Source: Symsagittifera roscoffensis (lineage: Eukaryota; Xenacoelomorpha; Acoela; Convolutidae). From it: 64,000 nt of DNA. The stretch lies in assembly GCF_963678635.1 (NCBI RefSeq), contig NC_087067.1, positions 30,354,401 through 30,418,400 of the forward strand, written 5' to 3'. Both the position numbers and the translations under genes were made by a program. Within the stretch, counting starts at the first letter, position 1, and each line of letters opens with the position of its first letter. The notes below the pieces were generated by a model, which saw only the letters and a list, made by a program, of their open reading frames with translations, was not told where the DNA came from and made no database searches. Below are positions 22,690 through 35,020 of this stretch, in pieces.

Positions 22690-24660
22690 ATCGCTTTTTT
22701 TTCTTCTCTATCGGATGCCAACTTTAACGTACATAAGGCTTCTTAAATAAAGTTGGTTATTTGTTGTTCAAACTAAATCTTTTCTGCGCAATTTTGATAT
22801 TTTTGTTAATTTTTTTATGCTACTCAATAACTGAATATTAATTCCTTCAACGATTTTCTTGAAACTTTAGAAACTGGGGGAAGGGGCTGAGTAAAATTGC
22901 AGTTGCACAAATGACAAACCCCCCATCCATTAAGTTTAACCCACACTAGCGTTTGTCCCCTTACAACACTCCTCCGCGCCCCCAAAATTTTGCCACCTTG
23001 CTCCCCCACCCCACACACATGCATCCCTCTACCTCAACCAAACCACCCCCCATCTGAACCCCAAACCCCCAACTAAACCAACACTATTCCACCCGGCTCC
23101 TGAATCCCCCACCTGAACCAGGGGATTGTTGGATCAGATACGAGAGTGTGTTGGCTCAGGTGGGTTTAGATGGGCTTTAGATGGGGCGATGTCTCAGGAA
23201 GTCAGGTAAGGAGGGCGGTGGTTTAGGTGATGGGGCAAAGGGGCAAACGTCGCGATGGGGAGTTGTAAGGGAGCAAAGGGGCAAATGTTGGGGAGGAATT
23301 TTAGCGGAATCTTTTTGCAATTTGAGTTTGGATTTAGAAAAGGAAAAGGCCAAACACTCGCTTGGCAAGGTTTCTGCATTACTCATTTGATAAATGCAAA
23401 AACTCTTGCAAGACTTTTTGCTTGACGCGAAACAAAAACAAGGTGGAAAAAAAATCCATTTTAATATGATCTTCTACTTATTATATAATCCATTATGATG
23501 GATTTCAATTGAATTACAATTCATCATGTTTTTGCGAGGAAAATTGATTCATATCCATTTTTGGTCCATTTTTTTGTCTGAGCGCCACGTGGGAATCGAT
23601 TATGTTGACAATAATTTAGACTACAGAAATCCATCATAATCAATTTTTTCCATTCTATTGGACGCCAACTTTAACGCACATAAGGTTTTTCCTAATACTT
23701 AACTAAAGTTGGTTACTTGTTGTTCAAACTAAATCTTTTCTGCGCAATTTTGATATTTTAGTTACTTTTTCATGTTACTCAATAACTGAATATAAGAACC
23801 TTCAACGATTTTCTTCCACTTTTAGGAATGGGGGAAGGGAGGAGTAAAATTGAAGTTGGACAAATGACAAATTCCCCATCCATTAAGTCATCCCCACACT
23901 AGCGTTTTTCCCCTTACAACACCCCTCCGCCCCCAAAGTTTTATCCCTTTGCCCCCCACCCTACACACACACACCTACCTCCATCCCTCTATCTCAACCA
24001 AGACACCACCTTCAATCCTGAACCCCACCTAAACCAACACCCTTTCTCCCCCGGCTCCTGAACTCCCCACCTGAACCACCCCCACTTGAACAAATCCCGC
24101 GCCTGAACAAACCATCCCCCCACCTGAACCAGGTGGGGGGGGGGGGATTTTTGGTTCAGGTGCGAGAATGTGTTGGCTCAGGCGAGGGCGCGGGTTTAGG
24201 TGGGGGGATGTCTCAGATGGTCAAGTATGGAGACGGGTAGTTGCGGTGAGGGGAGGGCAAAAGGGCAAACGATGCGATGGGAGTTGTAAGGGAGCAAAGG
24301 GGCAAATGTTGGGTGGGGTGATGTTTAGCGGAATCTTCATGCAATTTCAGTTTAGGTTTAGAAAAAGATTAGGCCATACACTCGCTTGGCAACATTTCTG
24401 CTTTACTCATTTGATAAAGGCAGAAACTCTTTCAAAACTTTTTGCTCGACGCGAAACAAAAACAGTGGAAATTAAATCTATTTCATTTTGATTTTCTACT
24501 TATTATATAATCCAGTATCATGGATTGCAAATGAATTATATCCATCATGTTTTTGCGAGAAAAATGGATTCAAATCCATTTTTTGTCCAATTTTGTTGTC
24601 TGAGCGCAATCGATTATTTTGGCAATGTTTTAGACCACAAAAATCCTTTATAATCGATTT
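22690..24660. repeat. Two tandem units of about 1 kb with internal C-rich/G-rich palindromic arms
   Basis: Unit 1 (about 22,690-23,640) and unit 2 (about 23,640-24,660) share GCCAACTTTAACG(T/C)ACATAAGG, ACAAATGACAAA, CCATCCATTAAGT, CACACTAGCGTTT and CATCATGTTTTTGCGAG in the same order. Within each unit a C-rich left half (for example CCCCTTACAACACCCCTCCG) is mirrored by a G-rich right half (GTAAGGGAGCAAAGGGGCAA), so each unit can fold on itself; in unit 2 the centre is CCCCCCACCTGAACCAGGTG next to a G-run. Overlapping frames on both strands are composition artefacts. Confidence 0.85.
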
Positions 24661-24906
24661 TTTTCATTTTCCTTAAATTTGAGTCAGTCTTTCTGTCGAG
24701 AGTTTGTATACGAATTGACACCAATGAATTGGTAGACAAAATTTTAAGGAATGAAAGATCTAAACTTGCTTCTCGGCAGAACTAAATACTGCCAATTCCA
24801 GGAAAGCCATGATGATATCTCTTTTGTGTGTTTGACAAAAAAAACCTCAAAGTACTATGTAATCTACGGTTGATAAAAGCTACAAAGATTGAATGAAAGA
24901 TACTGA

Positions 24907-25107
24907 GGCTCTTTTTCCTTTTTTCCCCACCTCACACGAGCTTCAGTTTTTTGGTGTAACGAGTGGTTTTACGAGGATGAGTATGAAGACCAAATATGTT
25001 CGTCGTGTCCTTATCAGTCTGTATGTAAATTTTCATAACAATCCGACAATGTGGTCAACAAATTTACGTGTAAAAGTTTGCAGGTGGGGGGAAAAGGAAA
25101 AAGAGCC
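24907..25107. mobile_element. hAT-like MITE, family A, copy 3 (201 bp)
   Basis: The terminal inverted repeats are GGCTCTTTTTCCTTTTTTCC and GGGGGGAAAAGGAAAAAGAG followed by CC. The interior is as in the 4.5- and 5.5-kb copies but more diverged (CACACGAGCTTCAGTTTTTT). Flanking 8-mers GATACTGA (24,899-24,906) and GATACTGC (25,108-25,115) match at 7 of 8. Confidence 0.88.
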
Positions 25108-26395
25108 GATACTGCTTTAAACGTTCTAATTTAAAAAAACAACTCACGTTTTTGTAGAGTTCTTATTTTGTGTAGATTGGCAAAAATAAAAATCAGAGGA
25201 ACCTTTAATTAATAAAAAAAGATATAATCAAAAAAGATATAGCATATTAAAAAAGATATAATCAAAAATATGCACTATTTTTAGGCTGGTATTCTCTAGT
25301 TGAGTTATTAAGAGTATTGAACATGGTGATGACTACTATAGGTCTTGTTGACTTTTTTTGATTTACTAAGGAAAAAATCCTAAAATGCTCTAATCACTAC
25401 AGATGTGGTTTCATACATATTAATGCCTTCAAGAATGTACTTAGAAATCAATGCACATTTTGAGTTTAATTGAAAACAATCAGGTCAAAGTGACGTAAAT
25501 AACATTATCCAAACACGAACGTGGAAATGGCACAAAAAACTATGAATAGCTTTTGTTTTCGAAAATGGAAATAATTACTTTTTTGAATTTCGAATCTTCA
25601 CATTTTTTGCACATATGATAACTTGCGTTCAAAACTCTTTTCGAACTTTTGATTGGCTACATTCGTTGAAATTTAAAGTTGTTTGTTTAATATAATTAGA
25701 CTTAGCAAATGTGGCCTGTTAACCATATGAATACAACTTTTTAATCTTAACAGATGGAATAGGACATAAATTGGTTATCTTGAGAGAAATTTTGAATAGA
25801 GTACATCATGTGTATGTTCCTGTTTGATAAAACATGGTATTACACAAGCACTAAAAATATATCACCACTATATGTTTTTGAAGACAAAAGTTGCTATAAA
25901 AGAATTCCCATATTCTATAAAAAATAAAGTACATTTTGCAGATACACTTTCCAGACGCACATATTTTTGGGATACAGCCGTACCATGTGGATCTGAAAAT
26001 AGCCACAATGCTGTACAGCTAAACCCAAATGAAGATAAATACTATCTTTTCACCCCTTATACCGTTCAATATGTTTCGGCAAGTTTTCTTAAACTTAAGT
26101 CTGTCTTTGAATTGTGTCCATTTTTGTTGAAAATTCTTGAAATTGTTGTGTACGTATGTGGTGATGTTTATCTGATTGTGAATATATACCTATGGATTGA
26201 AGATCAATATTCGGGTTTCGAGCAATAGCATTGATGCTTTCCGGTGAAAATTTTTTTAATGGTGGCATAAGAGTTATGAACTTCTTGCCTATCTAGAATG
26301 GCCCTTTTACATCTTAGAAAAATTGACTTTTTTATACGCAATGTTCAACTTTTTTGGATTCCTTTTCTCGTTACTAAAATAAATATATAACACAT
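25108..26395. other. AT-rich stretch with one weak 134-codon frame
   Basis: A plus-strand frame at 25,824-26,228 (first ATG near 25,870) has a hydrophobic C-terminal half (ILEIVVYVCGDVYLIVNIYL) and a non-descript N-terminal half. I recognise no family, and flanking composition is the same, so I do not call it a gene. The rest shows nothing. Confidence 0.4.
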
Positions 26396-28025
26396 ATGCT
26401 ATACACACAAGTAAACAAACAAGCAAGCGTAGCACGCATCTTGTTTGCAGGATTTCTTGGAGTTTTTTCAACCTCAGTTAATAAAATCGTTTTAGACGCT
26501 CAAATCAGCGAATACAATAAAAACTTATTAACAACATCAAACACATACGATGATTTACAAGAAAATTCAACTACAACACCCACTGCCCCACAATTACAAA
26601 ATTTTCAAAACAAGCACTATCTTTATATCACGAAACCATAGACATATACCAATACCAGAGCACAACCCTTCCAGTCATAGCTACCCACAAAGCTCAGTTT
26701 CTCATATAGTAGTCCATCAACCTAACATGGACGACACATGTGAACAAATCATCGAACAGCCACACACCACTAATTTCCGTTCTCAGAATAACCATTTTTT
26801 AAGCCCACGATGAGCCGCCAAGTTGGATCGCTGAACCGTTACATATCGTAACCATCGAACCTTCAACGACAACCCTTCCGAATTTCCCTTTCTGACCTCA
26901 CCTCTTCCCTTTTACCATCGTTCACCAAAAACTCACCACGCATAGATTCTGATGACGATTCAAAAAACATTGTTTTTAATACCATATGACAATTTAACAA
27001 CTCCGACATCGACACCCCGGACGAATTCTAAATTTCAGAGTCCAGCTCCTCCATCTTTTCACAACCCCCCTTCGATCCTATCCAAACTCCCACTTCCGAA
27101 GAAATTTCCCCAGCCTCCTCCTCTTATACAGATGCAACCCCAACCTACTCCTCGCTGACAAGCAACACACCCGACTCCTCCAGACCCGTCACAGAAGAGC
27201 TTGAGCACGACCTTGATACTTTTATAACCCTCCAACAACAGCTTCAACACAATAACACGCTAACACTTCATTATATAGCACAATCCATATCCCCCTCCGA
27301 ATCCTCCAACCCAGCCTCCTCAGTTGAAAAAACCAGAGCCCACCGGGTATTTGAAAGAAAACATCTGAACGCCCAAACCTTTCATCACCCCCGACCACCT
27401 CGATTGTTTTTCCTACACCCAAAGCACACTAATACTGAAAAGTTTATCTTATATTATTAACTTGTTTTCCAAAATATACATACAACGACACTAATAACAT
27501 CCAACTGAATTACGTAGATGAATAAAGTCTAATCCCATCACTATCATGGACATCTCACTATCATTTTACTAACCCACTAGAACTACCTTTGTCTAATAAC
27601 CCAGAAAACAATGCAATTTGTCAATCCCGCTTACACAAGTTACCCACCTAACAATAAGAACGACAATTGACCACAATTGGACTAACTCAAACGCTCACTA
27701 AATAGGTTGCACAAAAAACTAGTAGAATTTCTATCGTTTATTACGATCACGCCATTACACAATACATGGAAGACACTCTCAATGAAGAAGATGAAGACAC
27801 TAACCCCCAACTATCAGAAAATTTTTTAATTAAATCTGAATTAATATTTGTAATTGGTAGCATGAACAAAAAAAAACGAGAATACAATTTCCACAGCACT
27901 AACCGACACAAGAGGTTTTGATTCTTATTTTAACAAATTTAATCACTTTTCTCTCACTTTTCTTTTTTTAACACCAAGAGAACGTCACCTAAACTGTTCC
28001 CGCGAAATAACATTACGCACTAAAC
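26396..28025. other. G-poor, C-rich stretch with fragmentary plus-strand frames
   Basis: The plus strand is strikingly depleted of G (runs such as ACACCCACTGCCCCACAATT), opposite to neighbouring DNA. Several overlapping short frames at 26,396-27,158 and an acidic stretch near 27,770 (EDTLNEEDEDTNPQLSE) look like eroded coding sequence, but no family is recognisable. Confidence 0.4.
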
Positions 28026-28566
28026 TAACCTACACATACACTTATTATAATTTTATTCAACACCATTATATGGCTAACATACCAGCACGAAACCCACAAC
28101 ATAAATTCATTTTCATTAATTCCAAATAAACATCACCATATTTTCTCAACTTCTCTTATTGTAATTAAAAAAACTAATATCCACGGCATTCTCCAAAAAT
28201 ACTATCCAAAAAGACAAATGTATATATTCTGCCCATTAACCAAATCATTTCACGTTGAAGAATCTCTCCCACTAATCATCCCCCACGAATATATACAGCC
28301 CATTGAAATTGACAACCTAGAATATATTCACAAAGCTAAATATAACCATAAACTATTTAATCTCATCGAACACACATCATACAATTTTGCACCTACTAAT
28401 GGAGAACTAAAAATCATCCGAGAACTTCAACTTTAATGGCCCCTCCTCCAGACTAAAAACGTCATCTGTATGCTTGCTGACAACATGCTGGATGCTCCTA
28501 TCAGCATCAAAAACATTAAACACCAAACTCTCAAAAGATTTTTTGCAGACGACCATCCCCTGTAGA
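28026..28566 (+). pseudogene. Unidentified reading frame broken by one in-frame stop
   Basis: A frame with protein-like content runs from about 28,026 to TAG at 28,564-28,566, interrupted only by TAA at 28,434-28,436. Before the stop it contains MYIFCPLTKSFHVEESLPL and NLIEHTSYNFAPTNGELK; after the stop the same frame contains VICMLADNMLDAPISIKN. The composition matches the G-poor region around it. I cannot assign a family; the ending of an envelope- or capsid-type protein of an old element is possible but unsupported. The continuity on both sides of one stop argues for a recently disabled gene. Confidence 0.4.
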
Positions 28567-30604
28567 TATAATTAAATTTTTCAATAATAAATTCAAAATA
28601 TACTAGCCATTTTATGAAAATCTTTCTCATTTCACATTAGATTTCACCATTCAATCATCTGAAACAAGAAAAAAGCAAATAAAAGATTAGAAATTTTTTT
28701 CAACAAACCTTTTAAATTTTTCTATAATTATTCAATTTCAATTAACGAATTGCAGTATATATTTAACGCAGTAAATATAAATTTACGAAAGCCGTTTATT
28801 TACAAAATTTTATTGATCAATTGCAGTAAACTCATGAAAAACTTAGTAATTTTAAAGCAAAAAAGCAAATAAATTGAGGTACTAACCTTTTCTAAGGCGC
28901 TTCTTTTTTAAACTTGAGTTCTTTAGTAGCACATAAATCCCACACTCGTTCCAAAACCGCACAAACTCGCCCACAAAAAATTGTTTCAAGTTTCAAATTT
29001 TCACTGATAACAACTCTAACTAGTTTTAACACGTTTCAAACTTTCCCTTAACCCGGTTGGGAAGGAATTATAATCTAACCAACGCAGCTTACCAACGTCA
29101 CCAACCCACAAACTAACAGCATGACTAAGAAAAAAAGTCCCACTTTACTAAAACCAGATTAACACCAGATTAAAACTGGATGAATTATTCTTTTAGAAAC
29201 CACTTTCAAGTTTTATTAAAACAAAATAAAACACAAAAAAATCGAAAGACACCCCCAAAACAAATGATGCTATTTTTGAGAAAAGGACACAACCAAAGCA
29301 AAAAAGGGAAAAACACGTAATAAAAATTTCACAAAGGTTGAACACTTACAGAGACTCTGCACAAAGAGACGACAAAATTACTCACCCAGCAGAGGGACTT
29401 CCTGAGCAAGCTCTGTAGCCTAACCCACCGCGTTACAACCACGCTTTGTGACACACTTCATATTTTCGCTGATAGTTACTCTAGGGTGAGCGAATCTTTG
29501 AAATAACTGAACTAAAACAAAACGCTTTTGCGAAATCAGCTATTAAAAAAACATAGCTAAAAACTCAAATAACAAGATGTAAATGTGAAAATATAATGCA
29601 CTTTTTAAAGATTTCTAGAGCCTCTGGAACGAGCAGCAAACAAAATGAGACTCAGACATTCCAACCCTGGAATGGCAAATCAAAATTGTTTGTTGCTGTA
29701 GTTACGATCCGAAAGGGTTTCAAGATGTTGACTTCACATACAGATCCTAATCACTTGGCACTTCACGCGGAAAAATTAAACTTCACTCTGCACGTAGTCT
29801 CGCTCTAAACTTAATGAAATCAAAACATCACTGCATCGATCAGAAGTCTTGACACTCACCTAGGACTACCCATGATCAATGAGACCCACTTCAAAACACA
29901 AACAAAAACAACTTTCAAAAAGTCACTGCTCACAACTTTAGAAGAAAACGACATCACCCATCCTATCATACAATTAACAATTAAAAACTAAAATCTCTCT
30001 AAACCCGATTGGTGGAACCAGTTCTAAGCTAGAATATATAATTGGATATAATTTAAAATCTTTTAATCCTATAAAACATTAATAATAACCAATCATACTC
30101 CATTCCTAACAATTGACTTTTGTACAACACATTTGTACAGCACCAGAACAATTTAAATGAAGCGTAGACTACAATTGTTCTCTTTCTGGATAAACTCCAA
30201 GAACTAATACGCAAAACTAGTATACACTAGTTCTATTGAGACTAGGAGATATAAGAGTAAGATTAAGATTGGTATTAGACTAAGAAGTTGCACGAATCTA
30301 TCGGGCCGAAAATAAGATAGAGTGACGAACAGACGGTGTACCTTATCTGAAATTACTCTATGAGTTAACGACCCGCTCATAACTCAAGATGGTAAAATTC
30401 GAGTGATTTCCCATTACATACTACTAGACTCTCTTGTTGTCGCAATAGCTCATACACTGCCCCAACTTGAAGCAGGGAATTTTATATGTGTTGTTACAAC
30501 AACTAGTATTGCAAGATGTGTTTCAAATTAATAAATTTTTGAAGTTTGTTGAGAAAATCAGACAGCTTAGAAAAAACTTTCAGTGAATTAAGGAGCAATA
30601 CAGA
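28567..30604. other. AT-rich, no gene recognised
   Basis: Consists of A-rich sequence with ACCAGATTAA-type short repeats near 29,145-29,180. A 70-codon frame at 29,596-29,808 has no recognisable motif. Confidence 0.5.
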
Positions 30605-31225
30605 ATGTTCAGCAAAACCAACGAAGTATCGATTGGTAACTTGGTAGTTACCCTAGCAAATGGCGTACCGAAATATGTTATCAAATTGGCAGATTTAATT
30701 GCTGCTGATGATTTAACCTATATAATAAGCACTGGTTTGTTTATTACAGTGCAACTGGCTGGTGATTAATCTAGAGACTTCGTTTATGTCAACAAAGCAG
30801 TAGATGCTACCTGTCATTTTAAACTCCCAAGTAGCAGTTGCAATTCTACACATAAACTCTTACCAGAAAACAACCAATTTTTTGTAAAGCTCGGTTATCT
30901 CGTTAAGGATGCTGATCCTTCAAAACTACCGTTAATTGTTTTAGCCTTTTCTTATGGTAGAGGTTTCCGTGATGAAACACGTAGAGTAACACTTTCTTGT
31001 TCAATGCAATTCAAACAATTTCTAGAGCTTTCCTCGAAGTTTTTTGAAAAATCTAGAACAGCAGTTGGCATCTTTTTGACGAGGGATCCCGTGCTCGGAA
31101 ACTCACAGTGGCGACTCTGTCTCCACCAACTGATTTTTATGCTCGGGTTACAGGCGTCACTGTTGAAAAACTACGGGCTGCATTTTCTTCCAATGCAAAA
31201 AAAGAGAGCTACTATGTCCGATTGA
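30605..31225 (+). pseudogene. Unidentified protein, frame interrupted by one stop
   Basis: From ATG at 30,605 a single frame runs about 206 codons to TGA near 31,225 and is broken only by TAA at about 30,767-30,769. Residue content is protein-like on both sides: NLVVTLANGVPKYVIKLADL before the stop; LPENNQFFVKLGYLVKDADP and LPLIVLAFSYGRGFRDETRR after it. I do not recognise the family. It lies on the same strand about 1.6 kb upstream of the Pif1-type helicase relic, with a fold-back repeat between, so it may be another gene of the same decayed element. Confidence 0.45.
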
Positions 31226-31682
31226 AAACTTCCACTTGTCCTAAGCGCAGACTTAATCGGCATTGCTGTAAGTTTTAGTGAGGGTGGTCGGCTTACTAAC
31301 GGCAACACAGCAAATGCAAACTCGATTGTCTAACGTCGAGTTTCACAATTCCGTTTCCAATTTAGTCAGTGCAATTAAAAAATCATTCCTCTGACTTAGT
31401 TTGCAGCAGCTGTTCTTCATCAGCAGCTGTTCTTCATCGAATCCACCGAGTCGATTTCTTTTTTGCCTTCCGAGGAAGATTTTCATGCCGATTAACCTCT
31501 TTCCAAAACTTGGCCTTGAAAATCCAGAGTGTTTTGTATTTCATGCAACCAAGAATCACAATCCAGACCTTTTGTTTTAGAAGCAACTACTGCTTGAACA
31601 AACGCCTGCAGCAGTAGCAGCGGCGGACCCAGAGTTTTACTCTGCAAATACTGATTCGGCAGTTACACATGCTCAATGAGAC

Positions 31683-31945
31683 ACCCGGGTCGAGATCCCG
31701 CTCAAAAACCGCTCAAGATATGAGCGGTTTGAGCGGTTTTCCAGCAAGATTTGAGCGGTTTCAGCGGTTTGGGCGGTTTGAGCGGTTTTTTTGGAAAAAC
31801 CGCTCAAACCGCTCAAACCGCTCAAATCTTGCTTAAAAAACCGCTCAAAAACCGCTCATTTCTTGCGGTGATTTTTGAACGGTTTTTCAAGCAAGATTTG
31901 AGAGGTTTTTAAGCGGTTTTTGAGCGGTCTTATAAAGAAAACTGA
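31683..31945. repeat. Cluster of GAGCGGTTT / AAACCGCTC motifs, part 1
   Basis: Begins ACCCGGGTCGAGAT and contains well over a dozen copies of GAGCGGTTT or its complement, arranged so that GCAAGATTTGAGCGGTTT on one side mirrors AAACCGCTCAAATCTTGC on the other. A second, cleaner palindrome of the same motifs follows at 32,162-32,562. Confidence 0.85.
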
Positions 31946-32161
31946 TTAAAACTAACAAAAAGGCCTGGAAAGGTAATGTGACGCTAAGATGCAGTTGAAA
32001 TACTATCTACAACCCGGGTTGACCTCCATAAACCGAAAATGTTTATCTTACATTTCCCCACACCGAAAATGTTTATCATACAATTGCCTACAACAAATGT
32101 ATGGAAAAAGGCTAATCATAAAATTTTCATACAATTTCAAAAAACCATTGGAAAAAGATTG

Positions 32162-32562
32162 CGAGTCGAGATTTTTCACCTAATTTGAAGCAAGATTTGA
32201 GCGGTTTGAGCGGTTTTTTTAGACAATTACGCTCAAAATCTTGCTTCAAAATGAGCGGTTTGAGCGGTTTTCGAACGGTTTATCAAAAAAAAAACGCTCA
32301 AAAACCGCGCAAGATTTGAACGGTTTTTGAGCGGTTTTTCTAGATAAACCGCTCAAAACCGTTCAAATCTTGCGCGGTTTTTTTAGATAAACCGCTGAAA
32401 ACCGTTCAAATCTTGCGCGGTTTTTGAGCGGTTTCTTTAGATAAACCGTTCAAAAACCGCTCAAACCGCTCATTTTGAAGCAAGATTTTGAGCGTAATTG
32501 TCTAAAAAAACCGCTCAAACCGCTCAAATCTTGCTTCAAATTAGGTGAAAAATCTCGACTCG
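32162..32562. repeat. 401-bp fold-back element with arms of about 120 bp
   Basis: The left arm CGAGTCGAGATTTTTCACCT through TTTAGACAATTACGCTCAAA is mirrored by the right arm ending AGGTGAAAAATCTCGACTCG. The centre consists of further GAGCGGTTT/AAACCGCTC repeats. The whole unit is almost one long hairpin. It could be a fold-back transposon, a MITE or an expanded palindrome; no coding sequence. Confidence 0.88.
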
Positions 32563-33639
32563 GGCACTCTCGAGTTGCTAATATCTTCGCTCAACAATTG
32601 GCCTTGACACAAGACTTCCGGCATCGTCCAACTTCTTTCCAGTTAAAAAGAAGAAAAACTCGGTTTGCTCTGCATGTCGCGCTAAGTTTTTAAGGCAAAA
32701 CTCTGACGTTGAGTTCGTCACCCGTAAGCCTGGATCTCCGTGCATGCTGAAACTGAATGCTGAACGTTTGCATCAGATGTCCTTATTTCGACAAAACGCC
32801 GAACCAGCAACCGAGATAGTTCTTACAAGCAGCCAAACACCTGAGTCTGAATTTGGACAGTACCCTCACTGATGTGTTTGACGATGATGTCAAGCCTGAA
32901 CCTTCTTTTCTCGGTTTTCAGCCTACGTCTCAGATTGGAAATTCTTTTGAACGCTTATTTTGCGTTATTGATTATTTCAATGAGACCACTGGCAGATGTT
33001 AATCATCTGCCAGTTTTATCTGACGTCGAACGTCTTCCCAAGTTATGTACTATCCGTAGCACTGTTGGTACGTTCTGCTTAAGCAAAAAACAAGCTATTG
33101 CATTCGCCATTCTAATAGCTGAACTTTTGCAATTTCGAAATTGCCTTCACAAAACCACAACTAATGATAATCATTTACATATGGCAAGCCAGAAGATGCA
33201 AATTATCCTCGCTGATTATTTTCACAAAAAATGTTGTAATAGACTTCCGTGGACCGGCAAGATCTGGCAAAACCAGTATGATACAAGCCCTGCAAAAGTT
33301 GCAGATTTGTGGAGCCTGAGCGAGCAAAGTTTCGCTACCGCTACCACGGGAGCTGCTGCCATTTTTCTTGGGGCACAGTCATACAATTCAAACCACAAAA
33401 GCGAAGATCTAAAACTGTTTCACCCCAGATACGTGCCCGATTTTTCTTCATTAGATTTTTTATTATCGATGAAATGTCTATGCGGGGAACCACAGGGCTA
33501 AGTAAAATTGATCAGCCGCGGAAAATTTTTGGCGGGTGTCATATAGTTGCCTTTGGAGGTTTTGGTGTCAAAATGATTGGAGGTTTCGCACAAACACAGC
33601 ACTATACTTGTATACAAGTCAGCAATTACATAAGCACTT

Positions 33640-33668
33640 TTAATAATAATAATAATAATAATTAATAA
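33640..33668. repeat. (TAA)n microsatellite
   Basis: About seven TAA/AAT trinucleotides then TTAATAATT. Confidence 0.9.
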
Positions 33669-33925
33669 TTGTAGTTCCTGCGAATCGCAGAGGAGCTATC
33701 AGTAGTCCTTAACAGTCTTGTCGAGGATAGTCCATTTGTATTATCTCCCCACATTCCAGACAGTGTTATTTTGTTGAGCGAAGCTCGTTTTTTGCGACTC
33801 AAGGCCGTTTTTGTGCGTCTAGAACTTTCACGTGGTACCACTATTGCCGCCAAATTTGGTCAGGTTGTGGTGGACCTGAAGCTAGAGGTCGAGTGAGAGC
33901 TCGACCTCACACACTATCATTGCCA

Positions 33926-33993
33926 TGGCATGGGATCGATTGCACGATCTGACGATTCTAAAGTTAACGCCTTACCACTATGCTAAGTGCCCC
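33926..33993 (-). repeat. tRNA-like sequence, probable SINE head
   Basis: On the minus strand, TTAGCATAGTGGTAAGGCG is a good A box and GTGCAATCGATCCCATG, about 30 bases on, a fair B box. The anticodon arm does not pair well, and the sequence interrupts the helicase relic, as a SINE insertion would. Confidence 0.55.
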
Positions 33994-35020
33994 GTAGAGA
34001 GCTTGCTGCAAAAACATAGATAAAATTCTTTTAAATTTGAAAACTGATAATTTGAACAGTGTTTTACTCTAGAACAACCTGGATTGCTTGCATGTGTTTC
34101 AAGCACAGCAAAACCTATATCCTCAAAACTAATATGTATCAGGTCAATCATCATCATCAAAAATTACGAACAAATTCCCTAGAAAAATTTCACCGCAGTA
34201 ATTTGTCTTATAGAGAAAATGCAAATGCTCGATAATGCTTGCTCCATAACTGATCAGCTACGTTCTCCCCCGCCTTCTTTGATTCAATTGCCACTTTGAA
34301 GTTAAACGGCCTTCCTGTACCTCAAGTACAGCCATGGTTACTCACGGCAATGGGTAAGAATATTGTTATTAAGCACATCATCATGAAACACACTGCAGAA
34401 GCTGCGTGAAAACATATGTTTTTGATCTTTGAAGCCAATCTTACTTTCAAAAAGACTCTAAGTAAAGGCTCAGAAAATTGCAAGCCATCAGCTATTTCGG
34501 CGGAACCTGTGATTCCAAACTGTAGTTTTTGGCACCAATATTTTTTATTTATCTTGACATGCTCATAATGAATACAGACAACTGTGACGTCAGGCTTGGT
34601 GTTGGTAATGGAACAAGTGTGGTTGTTTGCGGCTTTACCTGGCAGGACTCGCCTAATCCAAAGTTCGTCAAATAACCTGTCGATCCGGATGATCCCGATT
34701 CACCCCTTGTTAGCAAACCAGACCAGATCATCAATTACATTCTAGTGAGGTTGACAATGATAGAGAGCGTGCACGCCCGCTCCAAGATCAAGCTCGATGA
34801 TATTCCCGATGATGTCTGTCCTATAAATATAGTATCGAGGAAATAGTTGTTTCAAACTCTGGAACGTGAAACCAAGGAAATATTACGGCATCCATGCGAC
34901 AGTTTCCACTGGTGAATGGAGATGCAGTCACTTTTCGTAAACTGCAAGGCTCAACTCGTAATGGTACTTTGTGCATCGAATCTATGTATCGAGCCTTCTT
35001 TTAATACCCACAGCGCTCAC

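Larger units (their letters stand above)
32790..35020 (+). pseudogene. Pif1-type helicase relic (Helitron-like)
   Basis: Scattered plus-strand fragments in several frames match Pif1-family helicase blocks in the right order: a glutamine-motif-like KKQAIAFAILIAELL near 33,090; a Walker A-like stretch near 33,245-33,290 with GKT partly preserved; ATATTGAAAIFLGAQSY near 33,335; a Walker B-like FIIDEMSM near 33,450 followed by IFGGCHIVAFG near 33,525; LGVGNGTSVVVCGF near 34,600; and a motif VI-like FRKLQGSTRNGTL near 34,935. Frameshifts, stops and insertions (a TAA microsatellite and a tRNA-like SINE head) break it throughout. Pif1 helicases occur in Helitrons, some large DNA viruses and hosts. 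No Rep endonuclease is visible, so a Helitron source is inference. Confidence 0.65.

Noticed and set aside
23177-23390. Overlapping frames on both strands around 23.2 kb.
   Set aside because: Produced by the G-rich/C-rich palindromic unit; no domain and no codon bias.
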